This document shows, in pieces, positions 1 to 12,183 of a stretch of 64,000 nucleotides of DNA. Position 1 is the first letter of the stretch. Every line of letters begins with the position of its first letter. Made by a program: the position numbers and the translations under genes. This stretch comes from Daphnia pulex (taxonomy: Eukaryota > Arthropoda > Branchiopoda > Diplostraca > Daphniidae), in NCBI RefSeq assembly GCF_021134715.1, contig NC_060027.1, forward strand, positions 1,116,001-1,180,000, written 5' to 3'. Under the pieces are notes generated by a model, which was not told the DNA's origin, made no database searches, and was given only the letters and a program-made list of their open reading frames with translations.

Positions 1-3000
1 TGGAACCACTCATGACGATTTTATTTGAATTAGAGTGGACCTCTTTTTTCAATATTTGTGCACGCCACGGTCAAACGATATGAAGCAGGAAGCGCTCAGC
101 GACTAGACTAGACTGTTACAGACATCAATCTTACATCAACAGAGTATTTGTCCGTTTATTTTATCTTCAAACGGGAAACCAAGATAAAAATGTTCAAAGG
201 TGTTTTTGTTTTTTGAACTTTCCATGGTGATAGTGTGAGAAAACCAAATAACGACACCGTGTGGCCTACCTTCCGGATTCGACCTGTAATTATTGGTGTT
301 TATCTTTTTATAAATAGTACCAGACATTTCTTATTTGTCGTTAATCGACATCTTTTCTATCAAATATTGAAAAAATAATCAAACATTTACGTTTTTACTT
401 CTTCTTCTATTATTTCGCAAAAATATCCGAAGACTCGTTTTGCGGTTTTGGTCATCTATCATCTGTTCAGTCGGATAACATGAGCTATCTGAATTCCGAA
501 TAATCCCGCCGTCACTGAACTGTCACTAGGTGGCTAAAAATGTGTCGACTGCTCCGACAGGTGGCTGGAAGGTGTTCGTGGTAAAAACTAAAAACTAAAA
601 AGGTAAAGGAAAAAGGAAGCCATTTGTAGCTGAGACACCGACTGAATATGTAATGCTATTCAAGTGTCAAGACATTTTCTTGGCATTTCATTTTACATCA
701 AATCTTGTAAAGATTTCTTAAGGTTACTGATTGTAAAACATTTGTGTGAATTAACAGATATAATCTAGCCTACTATTGCCACTTGGTAAAATCATCTGAT
801 CACGTGGTCCCAAAACTTGTGTACACTTTACCGAATTTCACGTCTTGCAACCTGTATCTCTTATTCCATTCACTTCTCATCGAAGGTAATTATGTTTCCC
901 TTCAATAATACAGCAGATTTAGTTCATATCATCAGAGAGTATATTTCTTTGCTTGAGTATTAAGAACTTTTTTATTCATGAAGTCAACTGTGTTTTCTAT
1001 CTCTCAGGCCTTAGCTGTTCCTGTGTCCAAATCAAGTGCCTTCATGGAATTCTCCACAAAGATGAAAATTCATCATCTATTCCTCAACTCTTTGTTTGAA
1101 TTGCAGATTTCTCTGAGGTAATGCACAAATTTAGATTTTCTCCAGTTATCTAATTTCCATATTCTTATGATCCATTACAAGGCACGAGTGTCTTTGTGAG
1201 GGGAACTAAATTCTGTCATCAATTCCCTCAATAATGAAATGTAATTTATTAGTTTTATGTTCAGGTAGCAGATTCCTTTGCTGATCTATTGCAGAATTTG
1301 AGAAAACAGTTAAGTTTAAGCATTATTGCAGTCATTAGGATATTAACCTCAGTCATGCATGTGGTTTTGTTGCAGCCAGCTGGTGAAAGGGATGATCAAA
1401 TCAACAGTAACTCTGGAAGTTTCATGTTTTTAATGTAATTTTATGTTTATGTCTGAAGATGAACTCTAATCTGATGTAGAACATCTAAAGTTAAACTTGT
1501 TTGGCTTAAGAAAAATATCCCTTGGATCTTTCCTGACTTGCTTTGAATGTATAATTTTTCATCATTATTAATTTCTCTGTTTTCTCATAGGACTATACAA
1601 TAATGTGCAGTGGTTTTGCAGCCTGTTTCTAGTTCAGCTGTTGATAGTCTAGTTGCGGCCAGATGGTGAAAGATGTCATCAAATCAAGTTCAGCAGTTGC
1701 ACAGAGTCTGTTAACCTGGAGTTAGTTGTTGTCTTGACAAATTTTGTTCTGCATTTCTGTGAGTATTTTATCCTCGTCAGAACTTTTTCCTTTCGTCTTT
1801 TTGTTTGTGTGTAGTAAAAGAACATGTTTGTTTATGAGAAGAGGGTAGGCCTGTTCGTCGAACAGAGAACTGAAGGTTGAAGATATTGAACTCCTGACTT
1901 TGGGCAAACTGAGCAAGTGGGCAGTAGAACAGATGCTATTTAGATTCTTTTATCCAGAAAGAATTGTCTTTGGAAATTTACGCTTTATTAACCAAAAAAA
2001 TATTAAACCCATACAAGTGAATCTAATCCTTCACACTCTTGCATATTCATTGCAAATTGTATAATAAATACAGAAGAAATAAAACTGTATGCACATTTAT
2101 AAACAATTTATAAATTTTTTCGAAATAATATATTTTTATTTTCTTGTTTTAATAAACAAAGCGTCCGGTTCCAAAGACATATTTTTTTAAATATTCAAGT
2201 GTTAATAGATATATTCATCGTTTTTTTCTCACTATGTAGCACATTACTTGCTAAACATCGTACATACAGGATATAGTCAATCGAGACAGGGGGAAACTCT
2301 ATCTTGATTGACTGTGCCCAGGAAGATTACCTGGACAAGGGAGAAGAGTGCGAGGCCAGTTTTACTAGGGAGCGATTAGTCATCCTAGGCTACAGGGTTG
2401 GACTCATGACCCTCTAAAAGCTTTCCTCAGATCATGAACCTTCCAAGTCCCCGTTCGACCAGAGCCCTCCTCATCCTAATAGTTATCACAGCGGGTGAGT
2501 GACCACCGGCGGGCGTTGGTTAGTGGTTAGTTAGGGAAACGGGGCCACAGAAAAGAAGGGAGCCCAGATATGCACTTGACAAGGGCCACTTGTAATATAT
2601 CTCTACATCTACACAAATGATCAGTCTTCAGTTCCAGCTCATCAGTTTCCAAACAACTATAGAGTGGTGAAGGATTAACCTGAAAGGAGATAATATTTAG
2701 ATATAATTTTCCAACCACATGATAGCGACAGCAAGGAATACCTCAAATCTATCAATGTTACATGTCCTAAATTAGAACTAAGTGGAGGTCACTACTCACC
2801 ACAACCTCTTGAGTGGCAGCATGATTTTGCTAATGTCTGCAGAAGAGATGGCAGCAAAGAATTGGATCTGAGGAAGGCATCTTGGAGATTTACTACAATT
2901 TGACAGGGGAAGTTAACCTGAAATATTATTATAAACATTAAATGACAATAGAAACTATTTAGCTTTAGAAGACATAGCTTGCATTATTGGTGGATCATTT

Positions 3001-3435
3001 CATCTAAACACCTAGGTCACACAAAAACTTCAGCCTAAATCAAAACAAAGTTTCCCCAGAGGATTCTATTAAGTAGGGCATTTGGCCCAGACAAAGTTGT
3101 TCCGTTCCTATGCTGCTCTCCAATTATCAATGGTCATCGGAACCTACAGAAAAAAAGAAAGATTTATCACAAGTAAGACATGGAGCAGAATGACAAGAAT
3201 AAGCTAAAAAGGTGATACCTAGAGGTAGCAGAAGACGATATTTCGTCAACAATCTAGAAACACCAACAGATCCCATAGATAAGGCACATATAAGCGAATG
3301 TCAAGCTGTCTTCTCCTCATGGTTCAAACATTATCACCTTGGGATTTCGTCAGTTGTGATGTGTGATTCTGCGGTGGTGGCTTTTTGGTGAAGACTTGAT
3401 ACAAATTTGGAGGGAAGAATATTACGTGAGTATCA

Positions 3436-3502
3436 AATTGCCTTTTATTGTTAGTTATTGACTTATTTCAATTAAGTGTGTCAACAAGCTAGAGCGGACA
3501 TT
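3436..3502 (+). repeat. Inverted repeat, left copy
   Basis: This segment reads as the reverse complement of about 8370-8428, including the shared blocks CCTTTTATTGTTAGTTATT and GCTAGAGCGGACATT-like sequence with small gaps. The copies are about 5 kb apart. Confidence 0.6.
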
Positions 3503-3745
3503 TTTTTCATATTATTATTGATAAACGTTTCTTTTTCCTGACGCTAGACGGCATAGCCTTTGATCATTTTCCACTCAGTTTTATTACGTTTACTTTGCAC
3601 ATCTCTGAAGAAATTTCTCGCTGGAAATATTGGGTAATGGCTGTCAGTTTCTGTCACATCAAAGCTCACTTGTTAGATTTTTAATAATTTGTGTTTTTTT
3701 TTCTACTTCCGGTTTTCTCATTTCTGTCAGTAGTTTAGTAAATAC

Positions 3746-3975
3746 TCATCTGACGCACAAAAGAACCACATATTCGTGATCCTCGTCCAATTTTTGGTAA
3801 AGTTCATGTTTTTTTTTCTACGTACGCGTACTTCCGGTTTTGAGAATTTTCCTGAACTATAGTTCAGGAAAAATCGCGATTTTGACCAAATTTTGGATTT
3901 CGTTAAAATTACACGTAATCGACCCCGAATTTCACGGAGATCACGAATATTTGGTTTATTTTGTCGGCAGCTCAA
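3746..3975. repeat. Foldback (imperfect inverted repeat)
   Basis: The centre is a perfect 26-base palindrome at 3847-3872 (half-site TTTTCCTGAACTA). Outside it the arms still match loosely: a block with ATTCGTGATC near 3770 pairs with GATCACGAAT near 3938. ACTTCCGG recurs at 3828, 3995 and 4008. This looks like a foldback or MITE-type relic, but no target duplication was identified. Confidence 0.5.
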
Positions 3976-6345
3976 TGGTTAATGCGCTATCGCTTACTTC
4001 CGGTATACTTCCGGAAAATTTGCATGAAACTAGCAAGTGAGCTTTATTCTCTGTACTATTCTCTAGATTTCAAGCTAGGTTTAAGCAAATAAAAGTGCAC
4101 CGTTCAAGTTATACAAGTAGCTAAAGAACTGAATTGCTTTAAGTTACATGGCAGATACAGAACTGCAGCCCGATAGCCAGTGCGGTGAAAACATTTTTGA
4201 TATCCCATATATGTAATAGTTTTAATTCAAAGCAATAATGTTTTTTAAGATCTTCAATATCACTAGAATTCAAAAATTTTACGTTGTGTCTCACAAGGCG
4301 CGTTTTTGGGACTTGAAGTGTCAAAGGTGTCCAATAGATGACATAGGTGTTCTTGTTTATCATGTGATGGCGGATTGTTGTGGTGGTTGTCAAAAGTTTT
4401 CCTTAATTTTTCCATGAAAGTTACCGATGAATTCATCAGTAAATTCAAGTTTATTTCTGTGCAATTTGTTTGTAATGTGATTTATTCCGTATGTGTGTCG
4501 GATCACCTTACATATTTCTATTATAACGTGTAGGAAGGAACGCGAAAGGCAACTGAAACTACAAGTAGCCTACCATCAATTCTTTGATTAAAATCGCCGT
4601 TCTGCTGAATGCTTTATCCTGTTGATGCAGGTAAAACCTATAATAGCTTAGTCACAAATCTTTGAATACCTCTTTACATTTTTAGTTCATATTCTATTGG
4701 TAATCTGGAGTTTTTAATAATGTTGGTAGATCACTAACCCCAGCGTGGACAACACATGTTGTTTTTTCATGTTTTCTACAAATAATGCATTGACACTTGA
4801 CAGACAAGTATTATTCTTCCTTGAGAAATTTGTTACTTTTATTTCATGCTATTTATTATTTGACATAATACAGACCATGGGTAATCTTCAGGTTAATTGC
4901 AGCAACTTGGGACTTGGGAGAAGTCCTGTGAAAAGACACAGGGCACATGACCAGATTTGTGTTTTTCTGAATGTTCTATTCAACTAGTAGGTAACAACTA
5001 ACTTTACCTTATTGCATGAATGTGAATATTAATTGAACTATTTCCTTTGCCAAAGTTAGTTGGAACCCTAACTCAAACACAGACAACACATTGCTGCTGC
5101 CTTACGGCCACAGGCAGGAAAATGATTCTTTTCTTCAGAAAATTGTAAGTTGTATTTGTAGTCTTAAACCCCCCCATACTTTTTGTTACTATTATAGATT
5201 TTTATGTTGAAACAGTTACGGAAAATGATCGGAAATAGCCAAGTTAATAATTTGTGTGTTGTCTCATAGGGAAAGCTGTTTGAGTAATCTGTTATTCATC
5301 CTCACTTGATTCATTTCGTGCCAGTTAGTGAAAGGCGTGAAGAATTCAAGTTTAGCTGCTGCGTGCTGTCAGCAAGCAAGCAATCCAATTGATGTCCACC
5401 AGGTGGCGCGAGTGTCCTCAAGGCCCCGGTTCGGCCATTTTGTTCCTTGACGTAGCAGAAGTGAGATGCCGGTCGTGACGTTTCCCAAAATGAAAAGGTA
5501 TTTCTTGTCAATTAATTAGGTTAATGGAATGTAAAATTTCGATGTGTCAATTTTCAGGTGATTGATCTTACCACTTTGCCATCGGAATTGAAAATGCCTG
5601 TACATTTGCCGAAATGTCGTGCCTCGTGTGTCTCGCTGCCTGTACCCAGTCGTACGTCTCATCCCATGCAACAGCAAAAGTAATTATTTTGTTCAGATTT
5701 CCTACAACTATTTACTGAATATGACTAGATATCAATTTGCTTTGCTACTGTAGAAATTTGAGCACCTTTCCAACTTTTACTTCTTTCGTAAAATTGCAGA
5801 AATCAAAGCTAATCTGTTTTGTCTGACTCCTTATCTTTTGTCGTAAGAGTCCAGTTAACTTGCGTTTCCTGATGGTGATTTTTTTATTTTCTTCAATAGG
5901 TCTAACAACCACGCTGCAGCCAGATGGTGAAAGGTGTGATGAAGAAAAGTTCAACCGTTGTATGCAGGATGTGGTGCTAGTGTTATCCAGAAGTAGCTGT
6001 GTTGGAGTTATTCCGAAGCAGCTGAGCCAGAATTTGTCCAAATTGCTGACTTCAAAATTTTAACTGCTTTCATTTGTATTTTTTGCTTTGCAAGTGGTAT
6101 CCGTGGTGCTCGATTTGAAATATTTTTATCCCAATTTATTTGTGGTTTTGCTCTGCCAGTGAGTTGCTGACTTGAATTGGTTTCATATCTTGTCTTTTTT
6201 CCGTTTTACTTGGGCAGTATACGACTGTGGCAAACTGATTCTATGTCAGTTTTGATACAGTCGACAACTGCTAGATTAAATTCCGGCTTTCTGCACCAAC
6301 AAAATAATAACGGCATATGTTATTATCGCGGTTGGGAAAGTCACA

Positions 6346-6367
6346 GGCCCCCCCCTCCCTGGGGGCC
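6346..6367. other. Short G/C hairpin
   Basis: GGCCCCC (6346-6352) can pair with GGGGGCC (6361-6367) around a short loop in otherwise A/T-rich DNA. No gene context suggests a transcription terminator in this genome type. Function unknown. Confidence 0.35.
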
Positions 6368-8369
6368 ATAAAATATATGTGGTTGTGTTAAAAAAATAAA
6401 AATTGTAAAATAATAATAGAGATTGTTTTTAATTTATAACAAAAAAAACATGGGAGCAACGAACATCGCCAATTTTTTGCGAAAAAGACTAGTAAAAATA
6501 ATAAATGGTGGTTGTTTTTAGCAAATTTTAAAATTTAATAAAAATTTGGGCTGGATAATGTTTAGATTGATGAAAATATTGTGAATAATAAAATGGTTTC
6601 ATGTATTAAAAAAAAGCAGTAAGTCAGTAGTTATGATTTCAATAATTTATTTTTATAACAAGGTGGTATTATTGATTATTTCAGGTTTGTTATGGTAGAT
6701 GTAAGTTAATCAGTACACAAGATTTTTATGGTTTTAACTGAGCTTCTCACAGAAAATATAAAATCTTATTACAATTCCCCATCCACACAACTACCTAGGA
6801 GGAAATTTTGTTTACTTGGGGAAAGAGAGAACAGATATGAATTTGAAAAATCTCTAGGATTATATAATTTTTCAATCTCTTTGAAGTTCAGCAACCTCTT
6901 CTTAGCTTCACCAATGTATCAAGTCCGGAACGGCGCCGTTCGATTGAACTGAAACGAGAATAGAGAATTAGTTATTAATTGAATAAAACTCTTCATCCAG
7001 CATTACCTCAACATAGATACAGGTAGCAGAAGAACACACCAACAAATTACCAGAAAGCCATGAGGCAACACCTATTATTTTGCACAACAGCTCAACTCTG
7101 CATGGACACCAACATGGTAAATGGAAGTATGATGTTGAACCAACACGCAAGTCTGTAGAAGATCCATTTCAGTGCACGTCTCAATCAGAAAATGACTGCC
7201 ACACCAAACATCACAACCATGAACAGCTCAAACTTTCTCTAACCAATGAAACCTGTAAAGCAAGAGCCAAAAGTACATTAATAAACCAATAAAATTTCAA
7301 AATTATAAAATAAATAATCTTAGTTCTGTTAAATAAAAATTCTCAAATAAACCAAATTGTAACTCTTCCGAAGTTGATCAAAATTTTTTCACAAATGCTT
7401 ATTTGAAACAGTTGGTAGTTGTCAAATTGCTTCTAAATCATGAATTTTAAGCCCAACTCGAGTAAATTCTAAACAAAGAACACAAATAGACTAAAATTTA
7501 ACAAGATGCTAACCCACGGAAGTTGTCTTATTACAAGTAGATGTTACCATTTCAGCTCGCCTAGTGTGCACATTTTCATCTCGCAACATGGTAGAGGCAT
7601 CTCATCTCATCTTGTTGATTTGGCATCCCACATTGAGAACAATCTCAACCAACCTGTCACAAGATAAATTAGATTAGTTAAAGACACTTTTCAAATCATT
7701 ATTAATGAAAGTTCATGTCTTCGCAAGCTCAATTCAAGGGCATCTCTCAAATTGACAAAATTCACATAACATCACAAAAAATATTTGCAATGACATGTAA
7801 CTTTAGTTTACTAATTATTGATAATTTTTAATAAAACAGCTCAATTTTCTATCAGAAACCTCATCACAGAATTTTAATGTGGAAACAGTCATACGACCAT
7901 TAAGTTACTCTACATTATTACTTGTACTGTTCTCAAGTACTTTGACATGACGAAGCGTGCAACACTCAGCAAGAGACGACATTTTAAACAAGTGTACAAC
8001 AAGCATGGCCACATTGAACTGGCTAGTATAAATTTAAGGCCATGTTACCCGTAAATTGACCGTAGAAACATTAAGAATTAGAGTAGGAATTACCTTTTTA
8101 TGAAGAACTAAGTCAGGATTCAGGAAAGAAAGTACCCAGCAATAATGACTAGAGTAACCTTCTCGGCCAGCGTCTCGAAAGAAATAGAACGACAAGTGGT
8201 TTCTCGTCTCAAAACTGTGGCGACCCCCCCTCCAGTACATCCCTCTACCAACACAGGCTGAATAGTTCAATCCCTAAACACACTGAAATATTTAGCCACC
8301 TAGTGACAGCTCTGGTGACAGCCCTTATTAGCATCCACGGACGAGAATGACTAGAGTCAGTAATATAAG

Positions 8370-8428
8370 AATGTCCGCTCTAGCTCGTTGACACTTAATT
8401 GAAAAAATAACTAACAATAAAAGGCAAA
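8370..8428 (-). repeat. Inverted repeat, right copy
   Basis: Partner of 3436-3502 in opposite orientation. A second inverted pair sits nearby: 512-538 matches 8291-8320 through CACTAGGTGGCTAAA. The two pairs are not in the order expected for one simple element, so nested or rearranged repeats are more likely than a single 5 kb transposon. Confidence 0.55.
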
Positions 8429-8896
8429 TAACTTTGTTACTCACTCCATACCCCTGCTTTGGGTCACTTTAGATGTTGGAAAATTTAAGCCAGATACAAA
8501 AACGTTTTCCTGAGTTTCTTGGGAGAGGCAACCATAGGTTTTTAGTAAAAACAACAAACATTAACAAGTGTTTTCGAGGAATTTATTCAGAATTTGTTTG
8601 AATGCCGTATCCTGGGTCACATCACTTACACAAGTAACATATTGTTTTAGCGATGAGTATACAGATCAATTAAATTTCATACAAAGTTTAGAATGAAACG
8701 CACAAAAGTAAACCAAAAAGCATTAAAAATTACAAAGCATTGCGCAACATCGACGATTCCACGCTGAGAAATTTCATGATCTTGATTCTTGGTTTCATTA
8801 GAAAAATGGGCGAGATAGTTACTTTAAAAATTGTCAGGAGCAACGGTGGTTTATTTTATTCTATAAATCAATAATTGTTGAAAAATTAAAATACAT

Positions 8897-9322
8897 TTAA
8901 AAATAAGATTGTCCATTGACAAAACAAACTTTTTTAAAAAAGTGAATTATTTTTTCTAGAAAACTGAACTTACCTTCAAATGGGATATAGCTTCCCATGG
9001 TGACCTCGTCATAAGTTGGAAGTTGTTCATCGTACCAATTACTTGAAGCATCATATTGCCAATCACCTTCAATATTTATGACAAATATGTCGCCACATGA
9101 GACAACTTCATCATAAGACGGTGGTGGCGATAGATCTGCGTTGGGATGCTGGGATCCGAGATTGCCATTACTGGACAAGACGGTGTTCGCCATCGATGAT
9201 GATTTGTCGAAACAGCATATTAAAGTGTATAGTTTGCTATAGAGATACTTGAAAAGCAGAGCAAAAACTACGCAAGCAAAAATCAACCCAAATGTTGTTA
9301 AGAGTAAACTTTGAAATGACAT
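8897..9322 (-). CDS. Small membrane protein with two PY motifs
   Basis: The frame starts at ATG 9322. Residues about 5-32 form one hydrophobic segment, so the product should be a single-pass membrane protein with a short outside end. The tail carries PPPSYDEV and LPTYDEV, both of the PPxY/LPxY type that bind WW domains of Nedd4-family ubiquitin ligases. That suggests an adaptor or a ligase substrate in the endosomal system, which is inference. A strong donor (GAAG then GTAAGT) at 8974/8973 says the first coding exon probably ends there, after about 116 residues; read without splicing the frame stops at 8897 and gives 141 residues. I did not find the next exon. I do not recognise the family beyond these motifs. 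Confidence 0.6.
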   Translation of the reverse strand: MSFQSLLLTTFGLIFACVVFALLFKYLYSKLYTLICCFDKSSSMANTVLSSNGNLGSQHPNADLSPPPSYDEVVSCGDIFVINIEGDWQYDASSNWYDEQLPTYDEVTMGSYIPFEGKFSFLEKIIHFFKKVCFVNGQSYF

Positions 9323-9724
9323 TTTTAAAGAGGCTTAAAAAGGCAATCAATGATCGGGACAATGTACTCAGCAGCTCGAGCGTGATATGTGTAATAACTT
9401 TCTTCATCGCGTGCAGTCTAACCTAACCCTGTCGAGTCGACATTATTACTGATGATAACGACGGTCGTAAAGGTCAATATCTCTTATAAGCTTTTTAGGG
9501 ATTTGCTTTCATCGCGGAGTAATCTTGCATAATGACGTCAGATCAAAGTTTATAAACAACTATTTAGAAGTGGGTTTTTCTGCTACGATTTTCTCTTGTA
9601 ACCATGCAATTTAATTGCGTAGAAGTAAGTAATTAATTACTACAGAAAAGGCTTAACTACTGCAAATTATAATATCAAAATAATACGTATGCTAAATGGC
9701 TTAATAAAATTGTAATAATAATAC
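9323..9724. other. Intergenic, nothing clear
   Basis: Between the PY-motif gene and the ERI1-like gene. It should hold the promoter of the former, but I see no TATA box or other defined element. Confidence 0.4.
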
Positions 9725-10620
9725 TCAACATTTTCGAAAACTCTCATTGGCTGTAAACTGAAAGTACTGATGAATTTCAAGCACATCGGCTACGATAATT
9801 GCTAAACTCTGGGCGTCGCAATGGGAAGAACGTTTTCCTTGGTTGTTCAATTTGCGATTCCTCCCAAAGTGCTCCAGTAGCGAATCAGATGTCACTTCCT
9901 GGTATAGTAGATATTCGGTTTTCATTTTTTTTGCAAATAGATAACCAATGTTATCAAATAACTTTCTTTTCAATGTCAAGGTATAACCAATGTTATCAAA
10001 TAACTTTTTTCATTGTCAAGGTTAAATTCATACTTACATTTTGATTGCCATATCTTTGCCTCCAGAATTCACAAATATTCAACCACTCGGCCGCAAATGT
10101 TGGGACATTCAATCCTGATATCTGGCGAATAGTTTTATGACGAGGTGATAATCAATTAATCAGATAACGCTATGCAGACACCAAAATAAACAAGTTACCA
10201 GGCACTGATTAGGGAAATCCGAGCCCAATGTGTTATAACTGTCCGTCACCAAAATGAACGGGCCGTTCAGCTGGAAGAGCCACTGGGAGAATTTGCGAAT
10301 TGTCTCGACAAACGAGAAATCTGCAAGCTTTGAACAAAGAATTGGCGCAAAATTAATTAGTCAAAACTGCAATTTAAAAACAAAAAGGAAAATCCTACAT
10401 CTGGATGGCAACATCCGGCAAAAGCTTTTTGACGATCCAAGTTGAGCGTGTTGACGGCCACTGCGTTAACTTCGATGATTTCCGTTCTGAATTCAATAAC
10501 GTATTATTTGTCGCTTACATAATATAAAATGCGGCACACTTACTGATGAGATTTTCCCGGGAGACCAACAACGGAAGTTTTCAAATTGATGGCGACAAGG
10601 TAATCGAACCGCTGATGTTG
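9725..10620 (-). CDS. ERI1-like 3'-5' exonuclease relative, altered active site
   Basis: Exons that keep one frame run about 10620-10544, 10486-10399, 10327-10199, 10121-10038 and 9898-9725 (stop). Laid against the ERI1 (3'hExo) DEDDh nuclease, the pieces fall in order: FDYLVAINLKTS at motif I, TEIIEVNAVAVNTLNL after it, FILVTDSYNTLGSDFP at motif II, VPTFAAEWLNICEFW in the helical part, and SSHCDAQSLAII near motif III. Motif I should carry D-x-E but here reads N-x-K, so the usual metal site is lost, while a D at motif II and the H and D of motif III remain. The loop after the second exon is shorter than in ERI1; a longer acceptor choice there would meet a stop. The 5' end is not resolved. It is either a pseudoenzyme or a decaying copy. 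ERI1 enzymes trim small RNAs, histone mRNA ends and 5.8S rRNA. Confidence 0.55.
9941..10022. repeat. Two-copy tandem repeat, about 42 bases
   Basis: The block containing AACCAATGTTATCAAATAAC is repeated with few differences at 9941-9981 and 9983-10022. It falls within the last intron of the ERI1-like gene model (9899-10037). Confidence 0.75.
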
Positions 10621-11398
10621 GTAGCGCTGATAGACGATAATTCATGTTTAAACATTTAGATACGTTTAGTTACGTTGATCTCTAAAGAATCAACAGGAAA
10701 TCTGATTTGATTTGAATAATGTTGTGCAGTACCTGTTTGACAGACATTTGATATCCGACGAAATGAAGTTGGTTGAACCTGGTAAATACCTAAACTGCAA
10801 TACAATACTTTTAATTTTAATTTCTCGTAGGTTCTTATTGCCACATGTGTTGACGTCGAAGGGAATAACTCCGACACGTGTGGAAAGGTTCCTGATGCAT
10901 TATCAGCGCTTATCATGATCTCTATGACAACGGCTGGCAACTAATCACTTGAAATAATCATATAAGTAAAGCTATAGTACAAAGGATCAACCAACCGGTT
11001 GACCGAGCACAAACATAAATAGAAATGATTCTCTCGTAGGATCTATAGACGTGTTGTGAGAAATTGTGTTTACAATAAATAAATGTAAATACAACAGTGA
11101 AAAAACAACGGCCATGTTAAGCACCCTTGCTCTGGTTATCACTTGTCAATCACGCAATGACAGGCTAGCGCAAAAAAAATCAACTAAAATTACGCTGCAT
11201 GTTCGGTACAATTCTGAATAATGTATGATTTCTGGATTCCGACCCAAGGTTAGAAAATAGCGGAGAAACGCAACGAGAAGTATATCATTATTGCTACAAT
11301 ATGGGAATAAAAACGGCCTCTAAAAATGAAGGTTGGTTCGTGCTGACCTTAATTACTCACCGCGAATCATTGCATCTTCTTTCCGGTATGAATCGTCA
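10621..11398. other. Intergenic, nothing firm
   Basis: The upstream exon of the ERI1-like gene is probably in the first part, but neither strand gave an exon with a recognisable sequence. Open frames on both strands around 10656-10940 overlap and show no domain. Confidence 0.35.
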
Positions 11399-11432
11399 TA
11401 TAAATACCAGCCAAGACGGCTCTACCATCATT
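11399..11432 (+). promoter_or_regulatory. TATA box and TCAKT initiator
   Basis: TATAAATA at 11399-11406 and TCATT at 11428-11432, with start-to-start spacing of 29 bases, match the arthropod core promoter. The initiator lies 41 bases upstream of the ATG of the His/Gly-rich peptide gene at 11469. Confidence 0.7.
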
Positions 11433-11468
11433 GTAGTTCTTCAAGAGTAACTCGACAACAGCAACAAC

Positions 11469-11827
11469 ATGAGCCGTAATCTGGTAATTTTCCCTGCTCA
11501 GATAATAATTTATTTTATTAGATTAATATAAATGTGTTATGACTTCAATTTTAGATCATCTTTACCCTCGTCGCGGTAGTTTACGCTTTGGCGTTGATTA
11601 CGATGGCGGAAGGTCGGCGAGAGCGTCGTAACATATTCGGACTGTTCAACGGTGGCTTGCTGGGACTGGGAGGCGGCGGCCATCATGGCCATCATGATCA
11701 TCATCACCATCATCACGATCACGGTAGATTCGGCGGACACCATCACCATGGATTCGGCGGACATCACGGATTTGGAGGACATCACCATGGAGGATTTGGG
11801 GGAAACCAATTTGGATTCTTCGGATAA
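11469..11827 (+). CDS. Secreted Gly/His-rich peptide
   Basis: Two exons, 11469-11483 and 11555-11827, give 95 residues. The first exon is only five codons (MSRNL). The second continues a classic signal peptide (IIFTLVAVVYALALITMAEG), so the product is secreted. The mature part starts with a basic RRERR stretch and then becomes low-complexity, with GGHHGHHDHHHH and FGGHH repeats that end in a short GFFG tail. Such His/Gly-rich peptides are common in arthropod cuticle and as metal-binding or antimicrobial peptides; which applies here is not shown. Gene structure (15-base first exon, about 70-base intron) matches the peptide genes at 13989 and 25526. Confidence 0.85.
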
Positions 11828-12183
11828 AAAGTTAGACACTCTCGTTGATCGTATCGATCAGCGAACTGTTGTCATCCAACAGGCACCTACTAAAACGTCT
11901 ATCACTCTATCCCCTCCTAGTACCAAACGCAACGCCCCACCATTTATTTAATTTTTGTTTTCAAACGAGAAATATTTTCCCCATTGATTTGTATCGAATA
12001 CAATGGAAAGTAAAAATAAAATTGATGTGAAAGAAAAACTTTTTTAGAAATAGAATTAATGAATTACAAAATAAAACAATTCCAGAAAACTAAAAGAGAA
12101 AGCGCGTTATAACTTTTAAAGCATATAGTTCAATTTTGCTGAACAATTGATTAAAAATATGAAGAATTGATTATGGTTGGTGT

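Larger units (their letters stand above)
1372..5957 (+). repeat. Degenerate repeated module, four copies
   Basis: Four related segments start near 1372, 1656, 5319 and 5915. All share a core close to CCAGATGGTGAAAGGTGTGA followed by an AAG-rich tail, and three are preceded by CAG in a splice-acceptor-like setting. In one frame they read like Q-M/L-V-K-G/D-x-x-K-S. One copy (5860-6063) lies in a 67-codon frame that opens with a hydrophobic stretch. Whether these are exons of a transcript or an old repeat cannot be settled by eye. Confidence 0.4.
1..8896. other. Gene-poor repeat-bearing region
   Basis: I could not build a convincing protein gene here. The stretch holds degenerate copies of a short module (1372, 1656, 5319, 5915), a foldback structure (3746-3975), two inverted repeat pairs linking 512-538 and 3436-3502 to the 8.3-8.4 kb area, and short open stretches bounded by splice-like signals on both strands (for example 2700-2640 and 2918-2815 on the minus strand). 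A spliced non-coding transcript or decayed mobile DNA would both fit. Confidence 0.4.

Noticed and set aside
3727-4040. Opposed open frames of 82 and 66 codons
   Set aside because: They arise from the foldback arms, which read similarly on both strands.
10656-10940. Overlapping open frames on both strands
   Set aside because: Could hold the first exon of the ERI1-like gene, but no residue pattern or splice join supports a specific model.
11537-11839. Minus-strand Met/Ser-rich frame
   Set aside because: Complement of the His/Gly codons of the peptide gene at 11469.
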